Assembly (NCBI GenBank): GCA_016707895.1
Contig: JADJGV010000014.1
Location: 124,001-188,000, forward strand
From: Myxococcales bacterium
Lineage (GTDB): Bacteria; Myxococcota_A; Polyangia; Haliangiales; Haliangiaceae
Length of the DNA stretch: 64,000 nt
Reading direction: 5' to 3'
The notes beneath the pieces were generated by a model, which did no database searches, had not been told where the DNA came from, and was given only the letters and a program-made list of their open reading frames with translations. A program made the position numbers and the translations under genes. Within the stretch, counting starts at the first letter, position 1. Each line of letters opens with the position of its first letter. Below, in pieces: positions 33,301 to 44,740 of this stretch.

Positions 33301-33500
33301 TCGGCGGCCATCGCCGGGTGCTGCGCGATGACGTTGAACACCGGCGCCGACAGATCGGGGAACACGTCGCGCGGCAGCTCGCGCAGCCAGGTCGCGCCGA
33401 GCGCGGCGCCGGCCACGGTCAGGAGCACCGCGATCAGCGGCGCGCCGAAGCACGCCAGCACGACGCGATCGATCACCGAGCCGCGGCTAGTGGTGGTCAT
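30384..33500 (-). CDS. Heavy-metal-type RND efflux transporter (CzcA/CusA family)
   Basis: The 1038-residue product has the RND topology: helix 1 (LIAVLLTVAGAALGATWL), a large periplasmic loop, a helix block with LNTMTLGGLAIAVGLLVDAAIIVAEN, a second periplasmic loop, and a final helix block ending LFTLLALPTFYEFV. FPDLSAPVFNV and VPGVAAVERLGGYLREFQI are typical of the metal-efflux (HME) group. CzcA proteins have a D-F-G motif in helix 4; here the equivalent is A-V-G while the second Asp (LLVD) remains, so the proton relay may differ. The ATG at 33500 has GGAGG upstream and overlaps the end of the adaptor gene by 14 nt. It exports metal cations from periplasm or cytosol through the neighbouring adaptor and outer-membrane channel. 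Confidence 0.93.
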   Translation of the reverse strand: MTTTSRGSVIDRVVLACFGAPLIAVLLTVAGAALGATWLRELPRDVFPDLSAPVFNVIAQHPAMAAEELELRVAIPIETALAGLPDVRRVRSSSTAGVAQVTIEFEPDVAYERARQRVAERLGQVALPPGTGAPVLSSLSGRLNEIFEFTIEADPGTADLMTLRDLAEHEIKNRLLAVPGVAAVERLGGYLREFQIQVDPDRMAARGVTLAELVHAAEGTSATAAGGFVTQGPMEWTVHADARAHSVADIAATVVAVRGRTPVLLGDVADVREGPAVRRGLAHRLAGEVVSCRVVRQFGADTVAVADGVRRALAELQPGLPPGVKVRVVYDQSRLVRSALGGVGRAVLIGAGLVVLVLFGLLGNLRAALLVTLTLPLSLALAGVFLRLAGIGLNTMTLGGLAIAVGLLVDAAIIVAENVVHRLSAHPAADRRARALAAVLEVGRPIAFATAIVVAVFVPLFAMTGIEGRMYAPLAGAVIAAMLASLVLALALVPVLAAAVLRPRRPGRPEDVALIRAIKRGYRPLLDGALRHAGWVRLGTLAVTVPALWLATQLGSDFMPELDEGAVLMQTSLPAEASLDEVDRLNHRVEDVLRAFPEVEDVVRRTGRGEHTEDPMPHTLSDVLIVLRPDRARSTAALEAAMREAVEPIPGLSASFTTPLGMRIDEGLGGTPADLAVRIFGPDLATLGELAERAAAIMGRVDGVADVRAERPTGLPQLRVEIDRAAAARVGLTPGDVTDAVAIGLAGRVVGEVAVGQRRFDLVVRLAEDHRKDGAALNALLVDGHDQSRIPLGKLARIEPGFGPGTIKREAGSRRVAVEASVAGRDLGSTAAAVRAALARELELPPGYFVDVGGKVETQARAQRALVIAIAIAVLAVFVLLYLAVRTLAETLVILATLPDAFVGGIVALWLAGETWSVSALVGLIGLFGIAVQNGLVLVAQTRDLCAEGRPFAVALREACLGRVRPKIMTAATAILGLMPLLVLRLHGTELERPLAIVMIGGLITSTLFTLLALPTFYEFVHDLGVRWRARRAGSTSG

Positions 33501-34683
33501 GGCCACCTCCCGCGCCGCGGGCCTTGTCGGCCTCGGCCTTCAGCAGGAACGCGCCGTCGACGACCACCTCGTCGCCCGGCGCCAGGCCGCTGAGGATCTC
33601 CAGCTCGCCGGCCAGCTCGCGGCCGCGCCCGACCCGGCGCGCCTCGAAGACGCCGGGCCCGACCGGCACGAACACCACCCACGCGTCGTCGACCCGCTGC
33701 ACCGCGGCCAAGGGAACCGTGACCACCGTGCCGCCGCTGTCGCCCAGCGCCAGCGCCACCATCGCCGACATGCCGGGGCGCAGCACGCCGTCGGCGTTCG
33801 CGACGTCCATGCGCACCGGGATCGTGCGCGACGCGGCGTCGACCTCGCGGCCGATCCACGTGACGACGCCGTCGATCGTGCGGCCGGGCAGCGCGGCGAA
33901 GGTGGCGGTGCCGGTGCTGCCGACCCGCAGCCGCACCGCGTCGCGCTCGAACACGTGCGCGACCAGCCACAGCGTCGACAGATCGCCGATGCGGTACAGC
34001 GTGCGCGCCGGATCGGCGAGCTGGCCGATCACCACGTCGCGCGCGATCACGGTGCCGGCCACCGGCGCGCGCAGCACCAGGCCCGCGCCGCCGCGGGCGC
34101 CGGCGTAGGCGCGGGCGGCCGCGGTCGCGACCTGGGCCTCGGCGGTCGCGGTGGTGAGCGCGGCCTCGGCCTCGAGCACCTCGCGCTCGGTGACCAGCCG
34201 CTCGGCGGCCAGCCCGCGCAGCCGCGCGAGGTTGGCGCGCGCGACGGTGACCCGCGCCGCCGCCGCCTGGGCCTCGGCCCGGGTCAGGCCGGCGTCGGCG
34301 CTGTACAGCTCGACCAGCGGCTGGCCCAGCGTCACCTCGTCGCCGGCCCGGGCCAGCACCTTGACCACGCGCGCCGGCGCGGGCGCGGCGACCTCGGCGT
34401 AGGCGTCCTGGTTGACCTGCAGCTCGCCCAGCGCCGCCACCTGCTCGCCGGCGGGGCGGGCCTCGGCGCGCGCGGTGGTGACCCGCAGATCGCGGCGCAT
34501 CTCGGGCGCGATCTCGACGCGGTCGGGGGGCGCCGGGTGATCGCCGTCGGCGTGCGGCGCGGCCGCGCCGTGGTCGTCGTGGTCGTCGTGGTCGTCGTGG
34601 TGCTCGGCCGGCGCCGCGCGGTCGCCGCGCCCGCACGCGGCCAGCGCCAGCAGCAGCGCCGCCGCCATCGACGCGCGCCTCAC
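33487..34683 (-). CDS. Periplasmic adaptor (membrane fusion) subunit with His-rich N-terminus (CusB/CzcB-like)
   Basis: The GTG at 34683 overlaps the stop of the channel gene (GTGA). An ATG at 34668 is a possible later start, but the earlier one supplies the Arg pair of the lipoprotein signal (ALLLALAACG). The 398-residue product then has a striking metal-binding segment, EHHDDHDDHDDHG, followed by more His and ending with GGHDHH. The rest is a standard adaptor: lipoyl-like halves (LGELQVNQDAYAEV and APVAGTVIARDVVIGQL), a helical hairpin between them and beta-barrel domains. The His/Asp-rich segment probably captures and passes divalent metal to the pump. The gene sits between channel and pump genes in one operon. 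Confidence 0.92.
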   Translation of the reverse strand: MRRASMAAALLLALAACGRGDRAAPAEHHDDHDDHDDHGAAAPHADGDHPAPPDRVEIAPEMRRDLRVTTARAEARPAGEQVAALGELQVNQDAYAEVAAPAPARVVKVLARAGDEVTLGQPLVELYSADAGLTRAEAQAAAARVTVARANLARLRGLAAERLVTEREVLEAEAALTTATAEAQVATAAARAYAGARGGAGLVLRAPVAGTVIARDVVIGQLADPARTLYRIGDLSTLWLVAHVFERDAVRLRVGSTGTATFAALPGRTIDGVVTWIGREVDAASRTIPVRMDVANADGVLRPGMSAMVALALGDSGGTVVTVPLAAVQRVDDAWVVFVPVGPGVFEARRVGRGRELAGELEILSGLAPGDEVVVDGAFLLKAEADKARGAGGGHDHH

Positions 34684-35900
34684 GGCGTCACCTCCGCGGC
34701 GAGCAGCGCGGCGACGCGCGCCTGGGCGCGGTCGCGCAGGTGCTCGAGGTAGGCGCGCCGGCCGTCGAGCAGCTCCTGGCGCGCCACCAGGTAGTCGGCG
34801 ATCGTCAGCGTGCCGGCGTCGACCCCGCGGGTGACCAGCGCCTCGCTGTCGTCGAGCGCAGGCAGCACGTCGGCCTCGAAGCCGGCGACCGCGGCGCGCG
34901 CGCGCTGGTAGACCGCGAACGCGTCGGCGACCTCGCGGCGGGCGGCCCGCGCCGCCGCGGCGCGCTCGGCGGCGACCCGGGTGGCGCGCGCGCCGGCGAT
35001 CGCCGCCGGGCCCTGGCCGCGATCCCACAGCGGCCAGGTGACGCGCACGCCGCCCAGCACGCGCTGCTCGTCGGCCTCGCGATCGTAGGCCACGGACAGC
35101 TCGACCGCGGGCCGGGCGTCGGCGTGGGCCAGCCGCGCCTCGGCGCGGGCCAGCGCGGCCTCGGCGTCGAGCCGGCGCAGCTCGGGGCGGTCGTCGGCGG
35201 CGGCCGCGAGCGGGGCCAGCGCCAGCGGCGGGTCGACGTCGAGCGCGCCGGTCACGCGCAGCGTGTCGTCGGCCGCCAGGCCGATCAGCCCGGCCAGCTC
35301 GCCCAGCGTGCGCGCGCGCTCGGCCTCGGCGGCGTGGCCCGCGGCGCGGGCGCGCCCGACCGCGATCCGGGCGCGATCGACGTCGAGATCGGTGGCGTCG
35401 CCGGCGGCGCGCCGGCGGGCGGCGACGGCGGCGGCGTGCTCGGCCAGCGCCACGGCGTCGGCCAGGGTCGCGACCAGCCGCTCCGCGTACAGCGCGTCGA
35501 CGAAGGCCCGGGCGGTGGCCCGCCGCGCGGCGCGCTCGACCTCGCGGGCCTCGGCGGCGGCGTGGGCGATCGCGGCGTCGGCGACCGCGAGCCGGGCGCG
35601 GCGGGGCGCGCCGGTGCCGACCGGCTGGGCCAGCTCGAGGTGCAGATCGACGGTGGCGTCGCCGGCGAAGCGGGGGCCGACGCCGAGGGCGAGCGCGGGG
35701 TTGGCGGCCCGCACCTGGGCGCCGACCCGCGCGGCCTGGGCCTCGGCGGTGTGGCCGCGCGCGGCGATGGTCGCCGGCGCGGCGGTGGTGGCGCGGGCCA
35801 GCGCGGCGGCGAGATCGAGCACGACCTCGTCGGCGCGGGCCGGGACATGAGACATCGCGAGCGCGGCGGCGGACAGCCGCGCGATGGGGGCGTAGCGCAT
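34680..35900 (-). CDS. Outer-membrane efflux channel of the TolC family (CusC/CzcC-like)
   Basis: The ATG at 35900 has AGGAG upstream and begins a signal peptide (APIARLSAAALAMSHVPARA). The product is 406 residues, made of two repeats of long coiled-coil helices as in TolC proteins: LDLAAALARATTAAPATIAARG in the first half and DRPELRRLDAEAALARAEARLA in the second. It forms the trimeric outer-membrane duct for the RND pump encoded downstream. The stop overlaps the adaptor start, so the three parts are made in fixed order: channel, adaptor, pump. Confidence 0.92.
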   Translation of the reverse strand: MRYAPIARLSAAALAMSHVPARADEVVLDLAAALARATTAAPATIAARGHTAEAQAARVGAQVRAANPALALGVGPRFAGDATVDLHLELAQPVGTGAPRRARLAVADAAIAHAAAEAREVERAARRATARAFVDALYAERLVATLADAVALAEHAAAVAARRRAAGDATDLDVDRARIAVGRARAAGHAAEAERARTLGELAGLIGLAADDTLRVTGALDVDPPLALAPLAAAADDRPELRRLDAEAALARAEARLAHADARPAVELSVAYDREADEQRVLGGVRVTWPLWDRGQGPAAIAGARATRVAAERAAAARAARREVADAFAVYQRARAAVAGFEADVLPALDDSEALVTRGVDAGTLTIADYLVARQELLDGRRAYLEHLRDRAQARVAALLAAEVTP

Positions 35901-35961
35901 GGCACTCCTGGGGCGGCGGAGCGACTCCGCGCGCCGGTGCACGTGATCCAGATCGGGTGAG

Positions 35962-36264
35962 CTAGCTGGCTCGCGCGATCGGGACGCGCAGGATCTCCTG
36001 CGGCTCGGGCGTGCTCGGCTCGGACTCGGGCGCGAACGTCAGCACGCGCTGATCGATCGGCGGTGCGGCGGCGACGGGCGTCGGCGTGGTGGTCACCGCG
36101 ACCGGCAGGCGCGCGCACGCGCAGCCGGGGCACACCGGCGGGCAGTCGCCGTCGTCGCAGGGCTCGCCCACGCACGCGTCGCCGCACGCCACCTCGATCG
36201 CCTCGCTCAGCCCGCTGGCGCTCACCAGCGCCAGCACGACGAGCAGCAGGCGGACGAGCGGCAC
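35962..36264 (-). CDS. Small Cys-rich exported protein at the head of the metal-efflux operon
   Basis: The 100-residue product has a clear signal peptide (RLLLVVLALVSASGLSEA). The mature N-terminus is Cys-dense: VACGDACVGEPCDDGDCPP followed by VCPGCACA, giving eight Cys within about 25 residues. A Pro/Thr-rich tail follows. Start is a GTG 6 nt after TACGCT. It lies 61 nt before the channel gene on the same strand. A periplasmic metal-binding or metal-sensing role, like the small accessory proteins of other Czc/Cus operons, is inferred only from location and Cys content. Confidence 0.75.
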   Translation of the reverse strand: MPLVRLLLVVLALVSASGLSEAIEVACGDACVGEPCDDGDCPPVCPGCACARLPVAVTTTPTPVAAAPPIDQRVLTFAPESEPSTPEPQEILRVPIARAS

Positions 36265-36270
36265 CGCGGC

Positions 36271-36276
36271 AGCGTA
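36271..36276 (-). promoter_or_regulatory. -10 hexamer TACGCT, leaderless start of the efflux operon
   Basis: TACGCT on the minus strand ends 6 nt before the GTG at 36264, with no SD. It is probably the main promoter of the metal-efflux operon. Confidence 0.5.
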
Positions 36277-36310
36277 GCACGCGCGCTCCGCGTCGCCGGC
36301 GCGCGCGCCT

Positions 36311-36610
36311 TCAAGCCGGGCGCTTGATCGTCGGGTGTGCGCCCGAGCCTTGCGCCAGGCGGCGCGGCGGGCGCGGCGCGGCGCGCAGCGTGCGATACGC
36401 GACCTGCGCCGCGGTCATCAGGTCGGACGCCGCGCGGTGGCGCTCGACGTCGGTGGGGAAGTTCGCCGGGTGGATGCGCGCCACCATCGCGTGGTACGCG
36501 CGGGCGATCTCGGCCGGCGGCGCCGTCGCGTCGAGACCGAGCAGCCCCCGCGGGCCCTGATCGCGGCGAGCCAGGAGCGCGTGCAACTCGGCGAGCGTCG
36601 GCTGGTCCAT
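36311..36610 (-). CDS. Short J-domain-like protein with HPA in place of HPD
   Basis: The 99-residue product has GGGGAGG upstream of its ATG. Residues about 20-78 follow the J-domain pattern: GLLGLDATAPPAEIARAYHAMV (helices I-II), then ARIHPANFP where HPD should be, then a helix III region ending AAQVAYRTLR. The catalytic Asp of HPD is replaced by Ala, which abolishes DnaK ATPase stimulation in known J-proteins. It may be a J-like adaptor without co-chaperone activity. There is no signal peptide. The gene is followed by the small Cys-rich protein gene 46 nt later, but that gene has its own promoter-like hexamer. Confidence 0.75.
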   Translation of the reverse strand: MDQPTLAELHALLARRDQGPRGLLGLDATAPPAEIARAYHAMVARIHPANFPTDVERHRAASDLMTAAQVAYRTLRAAPRPPRRLAQGSGAHPTIKRPA

Positions 36611-36673
36611 CGTTGCCTCCCCTCAACCACCCTTGCGCACGGCGAGGTGGGGCCGCAATCACCCCGTCGTCGG

Positions 36674-36691
36674 GAACCGCCCGCGCGGTTC
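36674..36691 (-). terminator. Hairpin downstream of the alcohol dehydrogenase gene
   Basis: GAACCGC (36674-36680) and GCGGTTC (36685-36691) form a 7-bp stem with a 4-nt loop about 47 nt after the dehydrogenase stop on the minus strand. It also precedes the J-domain-like gene. Confidence 0.4.
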
Positions 36692-36737
36692 AATCCTGCG
36701 TTGGGAGTGAACTCGGCGCTGCGCGCGGTATCGCGGC

Positions 36738-37697
36738 TCACGCGGTCGTGAGCAACAGCTTCAGCACGCCGGGAGTGGCGGCGTGGGTCAGCGCCGCGGC
36801 GGCGTGGTCGAGCGACACCACGTCGGTGATCAGGTCGTCGACGGCGATCGCGCCGCGCGCCAGGAGCGCCAGCGCCGGCGCGAACCGCCCGCAGCGCGAG
36901 CCGACCACGCGGAGCTCGTCGATCACGATCCGGGCCGCCTCGATCGGCGTCTGGCCGTGGAAGGTCGACTTCAGGACCAGCGTACCCTGGGGCCGCAAGA
37001 GCTCGAGGGCCAGCGCGAAGCCGCTGGCGCTGCCCGACGCCTCGACCACCGCGTCAAAGCGCCGCGCCCGCGTCGGCGCGGCCGCCGCGATGGTCGTCTC
37101 GATGCCCCGGCGCTCGGCGCGCGCCAGCTTGGCGGCGTGCTTGCCGATCAGCACGGGCGGGTGCCCCGCGGCGGCCAGCGCCATCGCGCAGAGCAGCCCG
37201 AGCTTGCCGTCGCCGACGACGGCCACCGCCATGCCCGGCGTGATCGCCGCGCGCTCCAGCACGCCGCAGGCCGCGGCCAGCGGTTCGACGAACACCGCCT
37301 GCGCGTCGCTGACGCCGGCGGGCACCGCCACCAGGTTGCGGGCGGGCAGGCGCAGGTAGTCGGCGTGGGCGCCGTCGCGGCCCAGGATGCCGAGCACCGT
37401 GCGCGTCGGGCAGTGGCGCGGATCGCCGGCGGCGCAGCGCGGGCACGCGCCGCAGCCGGCGTTGATCTCGCCGACCACGCGCGCGCCGACCGCCAGCGGG
37501 CCGCCGCCGGGATCCTCGATCACGCCGACGAACTCGTGGCCCAGCGTGCCGGCGAAGCCCATGTAGCCGCGGGCCAGCTCGCGATCGGTGTTGCAGATCC
37601 CCGACAGCGTCACCCGCACCAGCGCCTCGCCGGCCGGCGCCGGGACGGGCGCGTCGACCAGCGCGGTGGTGCCTGCGGTGACCCGGAGCGCGCGCAT
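36738..37697 (-). CDS. Zinc-dependent medium-chain alcohol dehydrogenase
   Basis: The 319-residue product carries the catalytic-zinc ligands Cys35 (SGICNTD) and His54-Glu55 (GHEFVGVI). The structural-zinc cluster CGACPRCAAGDPRHC has Cys at 82, 85, 88 and 96. A Rossmann NAD(P)-binding region contains VAVVGDGKLGLLCA. It is somewhat shorter than typical members (340-380), mostly through a compact C-terminal part. The substrate cannot be told; it resembles threonine/sorbitol-dehydrogenase-like members. It is a single gene with its own upstream hexamer and is divergent from the propeller lipoprotein gene. Confidence 0.9.
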   Translation of the reverse strand: MRALRVTAGTTALVDAPVPAPAGEALVRVTLSGICNTDRELARGYMGFAGTLGHEFVGVIEDPGGGPLAVGARVVGEINAGCGACPRCAAGDPRHCPTRTVLGILGRDGAHADYLRLPARNLVAVPAGVSDAQAVFVEPLAAACGVLERAAITPGMAVAVVGDGKLGLLCAMALAAAGHPPVLIGKHAAKLARAERRGIETTIAAAAPTRARRFDAVVEASGSASGFALALELLRPQGTLVLKSTFHGQTPIEAARIVIDELRVVGSRCGRFAPALALLARGAIAVDDLITDVVSLDHAAAALTHAATPGVLKLLLTTA

Positions 37698-37703
37698 GTC
37701 ACC

Positions 37704-37709
37704 GATCTA
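37704..37709 (-). promoter_or_regulatory. Candidate -10 hexamer TAGATC
   Basis: TAGATC on the minus strand ends 6 nt before the ATG at 37697. It matches the position but not the final T of the consensus. Confidence 0.35.
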
Positions 37710-37753
37710 TCACAGCGCGTCGGCGGTCGAGGACGCCGCCCGGCGACCGCGGC

Positions 37754-37759
37754 TACCAT
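37754..37759 (+). promoter_or_regulatory. -10 hexamer TACCAT, leaderless start
   Basis: TACCAT ends 7 nt before the GTG at 37767. It lies back-to-back with the divergent dehydrogenase promoter in a 69-nt gap. Confidence 0.45.
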
Positions 37760-37766
37760 CGCGGTA

Positions 37767-39884
37767 GTGCGACCTCCTACCGAGTCGAATGCTGTCCTCC
37801 GCGCGAGCGGGCTCGTCGCCGCGCTCCTGGCCAGCGCGTGCGCCCACCCCGCGGCGCCGGCGACGCCGCCAGTCACCGCGACCGCGCCGCCTGCCGACGC
37901 GCCGCCTGCCGACGCGCCGCCTGCCGACGCGCCGCCTGCCGACGCGCCGCCTGCCGACGCGCCCCCCGCCGACGCGCCCCCCGCCGACGCGGCCACCGTC
38001 CTCGACTGGATGTGGATCGCCGGCGACGTCGCGGCGTGGCGCGCGCCCGCGCCGATGCGCGACGTGGTCGTGCTCGACGACCGCCGCGCGCTCGGGCTGG
38101 CCGTGCTCAGCACGCTGGTCACGTTCGACCTGGCGACCGGCGCGGTGACCACGCAGCACGTGGACTTCAGCAACGGTGGGCGGCCGACGCGCCTGGTGCG
38201 CGCCGGCGGCCGGATCATCGCCTACGGGCAGGTCGGCAAGGCCGCCGCCGCGTGGAGCGTCGATCCCGCCACGCTCGCGATCACGCCGCTGCCGCTGGCC
38301 GAGCCGGCGGCGGCCGGCGCCGCGGGGTTGCTGACGCTGGCGGTGTCGCCTGACGGCGCGCAGGTGCTGACCTGCAGCGACGATCGCTGGCCCGCGCTGC
38401 GCGACGCCAAGACGATGACGGCGGTGAAGGTGTTCGCGGGCGTCACCGGCTGCAGGGACCCCCAGTTCGCCGACGCCGGCCACGCCCGCGTCGAGCGCGT
38501 CGATGGCAAGGAGGCCCGGGTGCTCGATCTGGCCGCCGGCACCGCCACGCCCGAGCCGGCGGGCGCGCCGGTGAGCGTGCCCGGCCCCGGCGGGCGTCGC
38601 GCCGAGCTGCAGCGCGGCGCGGTGACGCTGTCCGGCGCCGACGGCAAGCCGATCGCCACCTACAAGACCACGCTGGCGTCGGCGGCCTGGCTCGGCGACG
38701 GCAGCGCGCTGGTGTCGGCGACCAGCGACGGCCTGACCGTGCTGCCGGCCGCGGCGGGGCAGGCGCTGCGCACGGTCGATCTGCCGGCCCGGGCGCAGCG
38801 CGTCGTCGCGATCCCCGGCTCGACGCGGCTGGTGGCGCAGTTCGGGCCCCACCGGCTCGGCGTGATCGACGTCGCCACGGGCAAGGTGGGCACCGCCGTC
38901 GACGCCAACCTCGCGGCGGTGGGCAAGCTCGCCGTGCTCGACGGCGCGGTGGTCTCCGGCGCCGAGCGGCTCCGGGTGTGGCGCGCCGGCCAGCTGACCG
39001 CGACCAGCTCGACCCGCGCGATCGCCGAGGCGATCGACTTCGACAGCGGCCGCCCGCTGTACGTCGGCAGCTTCGACGGCGTGTTCGACGTCGATCCCGA
39101 CACCGGCGCCACCGACGTGGTCGACCCCGACGCCACCAGCACGGCGCTCGATCGCCACCGCGACCGGCTGGCCTGGGACCGCGACGATCGCGTGATGCTG
39201 CAGGTCGGCGACGGCCGGCCGACGGCGTGGCTGCGGCGCAAGGACGTCTACTTCGTGCTCGACATCGACGTCGCGACCGGCCGGATCGCGATGAACGACG
39301 ACGACGCGTTCTACGTGGCGCGCCCCGATCGCGGCCAGCTGTTCGGCTTCCACCCGTTCGACTGCGGCACGCCGACCTACCTGACGCTGGAGCGCGGCCG
39401 CGAGCGGGCGTTCAGCTACGACGGCGTGACCGTCCACCTCTACGACACCGCCAAGAAGAAGGGGCTGGGCGGCCTCGAGCTGGTCGACGACAACGTCGAG
39501 GCGGCGGCGTTCATCCCCGGCAGCCCCGCGCTCGCGCTGGTCGGCGCGGCGATCTACTTGTGGGATCCGAGCAAGCGCACCGTCGTGGCGTGGCCGCTCC
39601 CCACCGAGCGCGACGGCTTCTCGGCCACCGCGATCGCCGTCGATCCGACCGGCACCCAGGTCGCGGTCGGCTTCAGCGACGGCGCCGTGCTGTGGGTCCA
39701 GCTGGCCGCGCTGCGCGCGCGCGCGACCCGCCTCGCGGCCGACGTCGTCACCCTGCACCCCGCGGCCGCGCTCCGCTGCGACAAGCCGATCGCGGGCCGC
39801 TACGACGACATCCTCGGGGCGAGCGACGAGGACGAGGCCGGCGAGGACGAGGACGACGGCGAGGACGACGGCGACGACGAGTGA
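37767..39884 (+). CDS. Lipoprotein with PPADA repeats and a beta-propeller-like body
   Basis: The GTG at 37767 follows a TACCAT hexamer by 7 nt and starts a lipoprotein-like signal (SGLVAALLASACA). The frame is open far upstream without coding character. The product is 705 residues. Seven copies of a PPADA unit form a Pro/Asp-rich spacer, then about 600 residues of WD40/YVTN-like repeats (LLTLAVSPDGAQVLTCSDD; AIAVDPTGTQVAVGFSDGAVLWV). The C-terminus is extremely acidic (Glu/Asp run before the stop). The function is unknown; such propeller lipoproteins are usually envelope scaffolds or binding proteins. Confidence 0.82.
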   Translation: MRPPTESNAVLRASGLVAALLASACAHPAAPATPPVTATAPPADAPPADAPPADAPPADAPPADAPPADAPPADAATVLDWMWIAGDVAAWRAPAPMRDVVVLDDRRALGLAVLSTLVTFDLATGAVTTQHVDFSNGGRPTRLVRAGGRIIAYGQVGKAAAAWSVDPATLAITPLPLAEPAAAGAAGLLTLAVSPDGAQVLTCSDDRWPALRDAKTMTAVKVFAGVTGCRDPQFADAGHARVERVDGKEARVLDLAAGTATPEPAGAPVSVPGPGGRRAELQRGAVTLSGADGKPIATYKTTLASAAWLGDGSALVSATSDGLTVLPAAAGQALRTVDLPARAQRVVAIPGSTRLVAQFGPHRLGVIDVATGKVGTAVDANLAAVGKLAVLDGAVVSGAERLRVWRAGQLTATSSTRAIAEAIDFDSGRPLYVGSFDGVFDVDPDTGATDVVDPDATSTALDRHRDRLAWDRDDRVMLQVGDGRPTAWLRRKDVYFVLDIDVATGRIAMNDDDAFYVARPDRGQLFGFHPFDCGTPTYLTLERGRERAFSYDGVTVHLYDTAKKKGLGGLELVDDNVEAAAFIPGSPALALVGAAIYLWDPSKRTVVAWPLPTERDGFSATAIAVDPTGTQVAVGFSDGAVLWVQLAALRARATRLAADVVTLHPAAALRCDKPIAGRYDDILGASDEDEAGEDEDDGEDDGDDE
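37893..37992 (+). repeat. 15-bp in-frame tandem repeat, seven copies
   Basis: The unit GACGCGCCGCCTGCC is repeated five times, followed by two copies of the variant GACGCGCCCCCCGCC. It encodes PPADA repeats in the lipoprotein spacer. Perfect copies suggest recent slippage, so the copy number may differ among strains. Confidence 0.85.
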
Positions 39885-39905
39885 CGCGCGCGGCGGCTGG
39901 TGCTC

Positions 39906-40340
39906 CTAGGCGCAGGTCGTGGCGCGCTTGCTGCTCGGCGGCGGCACCGATGCGGGGCGCGCCAGCAAGCCGGCCACCAGCGCGCGGACCTCGGCCAGCG
40001 ACACCGGCTTCTCGAGGATCGCGTGCACGTCGGCCACCCCGAGCGCCGCGAGGCGCTGCTCGCACACCGCGGCCGAGCGACCGCTGACCATCGCGACCGG
40101 CACCGTGCGGCCGTGGGCGAGCACGGCGGCGACCAGCTCGGCGCCGTCCATCCCCGGCATCTCGAGATCGGTGACCAGCAGATCGGCCTCGTGCTGCGCC
40201 AGGTGCGTCAGCGCCGCCCGGGCCTCCATGAACTCGGCGATCGTGCACCCGGCGGCGCCGAACAGGCGGCGCAACGCGCGGCGCGCGTCGTCGTCGTCAT
40301 CGACCAGGACTACGCGCAGCGCCGTGGGCACAACGTCCAT
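39906..40340 (-). CDS. Single-domain response regulator (CheY-like)
   Basis: The ATG at 40340 gives a 144-residue REC domain: acidic pocket VLVDDDDDARR, phospho-acceptor Asp58 in VTDLEMPGMDG, a Ser in AMVSGRS at the conserved Thr/Ser position, and Lys in ILEKPVS. All phosphorylation residues are present. There is no output domain and no adjacent kinase; the last dozen residues are a basic, Ser/Pro-rich tail (VPPPSSKRATT). The longer in-frame extension upstream is not signal- or domain-like. The gene converges on the propeller lipoprotein with 21 nt between. Confidence 0.88.
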   Translation of the reverse strand: MDVVPTALRVVLVDDDDDARRALRRLFGAAGCTIAEFMEARAALTHLAQHEADLLVTDLEMPGMDGAELVAAVLAHGRTVPVAMVSGRSAAVCEQRLAALGVADVHAILEKPVSLAEVRALVAGLLARPASVPPPSSKRATTCA

Positions 40341-40545
40341 CGCGATCGAAGATGCCACAAGGCGGTCATTCCGGTGGGGTAGGAACGCGGTAGGCGATTG
40401 GCAAACCACCGCAGATCTCTGAGGCCTCGGCCGGCGACCACGGAGCAGTTCCGTGGGGTTGTCTGTGCCCGGGCATGCCAGCCGCGGCATACCGTCGCAT
40501 TCCCCGCCCATCGCAGCGCGTCATGCCTTCAGGTTCCCTCGGCGG

Positions 40546-40586
40546 CGACCTGGCCCCACCGCGGGAGGTTCGGCGACGAACCTCCT
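40546..40586 (+). repeat. Twin-hairpin intergenic element, copy E (hairpin 2 intact, hairpin 1 degraded)
   Basis: Hairpin 2 is perfect: GGAGGTTCG (40564-40572), loop GCGA, CGAACCTCC (40577-40585). It ends 6 nt from the stop codon (40592) of the minus-strand propeller gene and so is the first structure in its 3' untranslated region. The hairpin 1 region (GGCCCCACCGCGGG) has lost pairing. The rest of the 40341-40591 gap holds nothing I can identify. Confidence 0.75.
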
Positions 40587-40591
40587 GGAAG

Positions 40592-44580
<3,989 letters not shown>

Positions 44581-44587
44581 CTGCACA

Positions 44588-44593
44588 ACGATA
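44588..44593 (-). promoter_or_regulatory. -10 hexamer TATCGT, leaderless start
   Basis: TATCGT on the minus strand ends 7 nt before the ATG at 44580; no SD precedes it. Confidence 0.5.
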
Positions 44594-44668
44594 GCCGCCC
44601 GCCTGGGGGGGCGCCACGGCGCCACTCCGAGATCGTACGATTTCCGCGTCACAGACGGCGGGGTCGGC

Positions 44669-44710
44669 GCTCTACCTGGCAGAGCACGGAAGGAAGCCGG
44701 GAAGATCCGG
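44669..44710 (+). other. Possible structured leader upstream of the small HTH gene
   Basis: GCTCT (44669-44673) pairs with AGAGC (44681-44685), and CCGG (44697-44700) pairs with CCGG (44707-44710), in the leader of the HTH gene at 44741. I find no match to a riboswitch consensus I know. The first hairpin resembles a tRNA D-arm but no other tRNA parts are present. Confidence 0.3.
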
Positions 44711-44740
44711 CGACCAGTGCGTCATCCCAACGAGGAACCG

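Noticed and set aside
37893..37992. A CRISPR-like array of short direct repeats
   Set aside because: The 15-bp units are contiguous without spacers, in frame, and encode PPADA repeats.
44661..44735. A tRNA or riboswitch before the small HTH gene
   Set aside because: Only a D-arm-like hairpin is present; there is no T-loop, anticodon arm or acceptor pairing, and no known riboswitch consensus.
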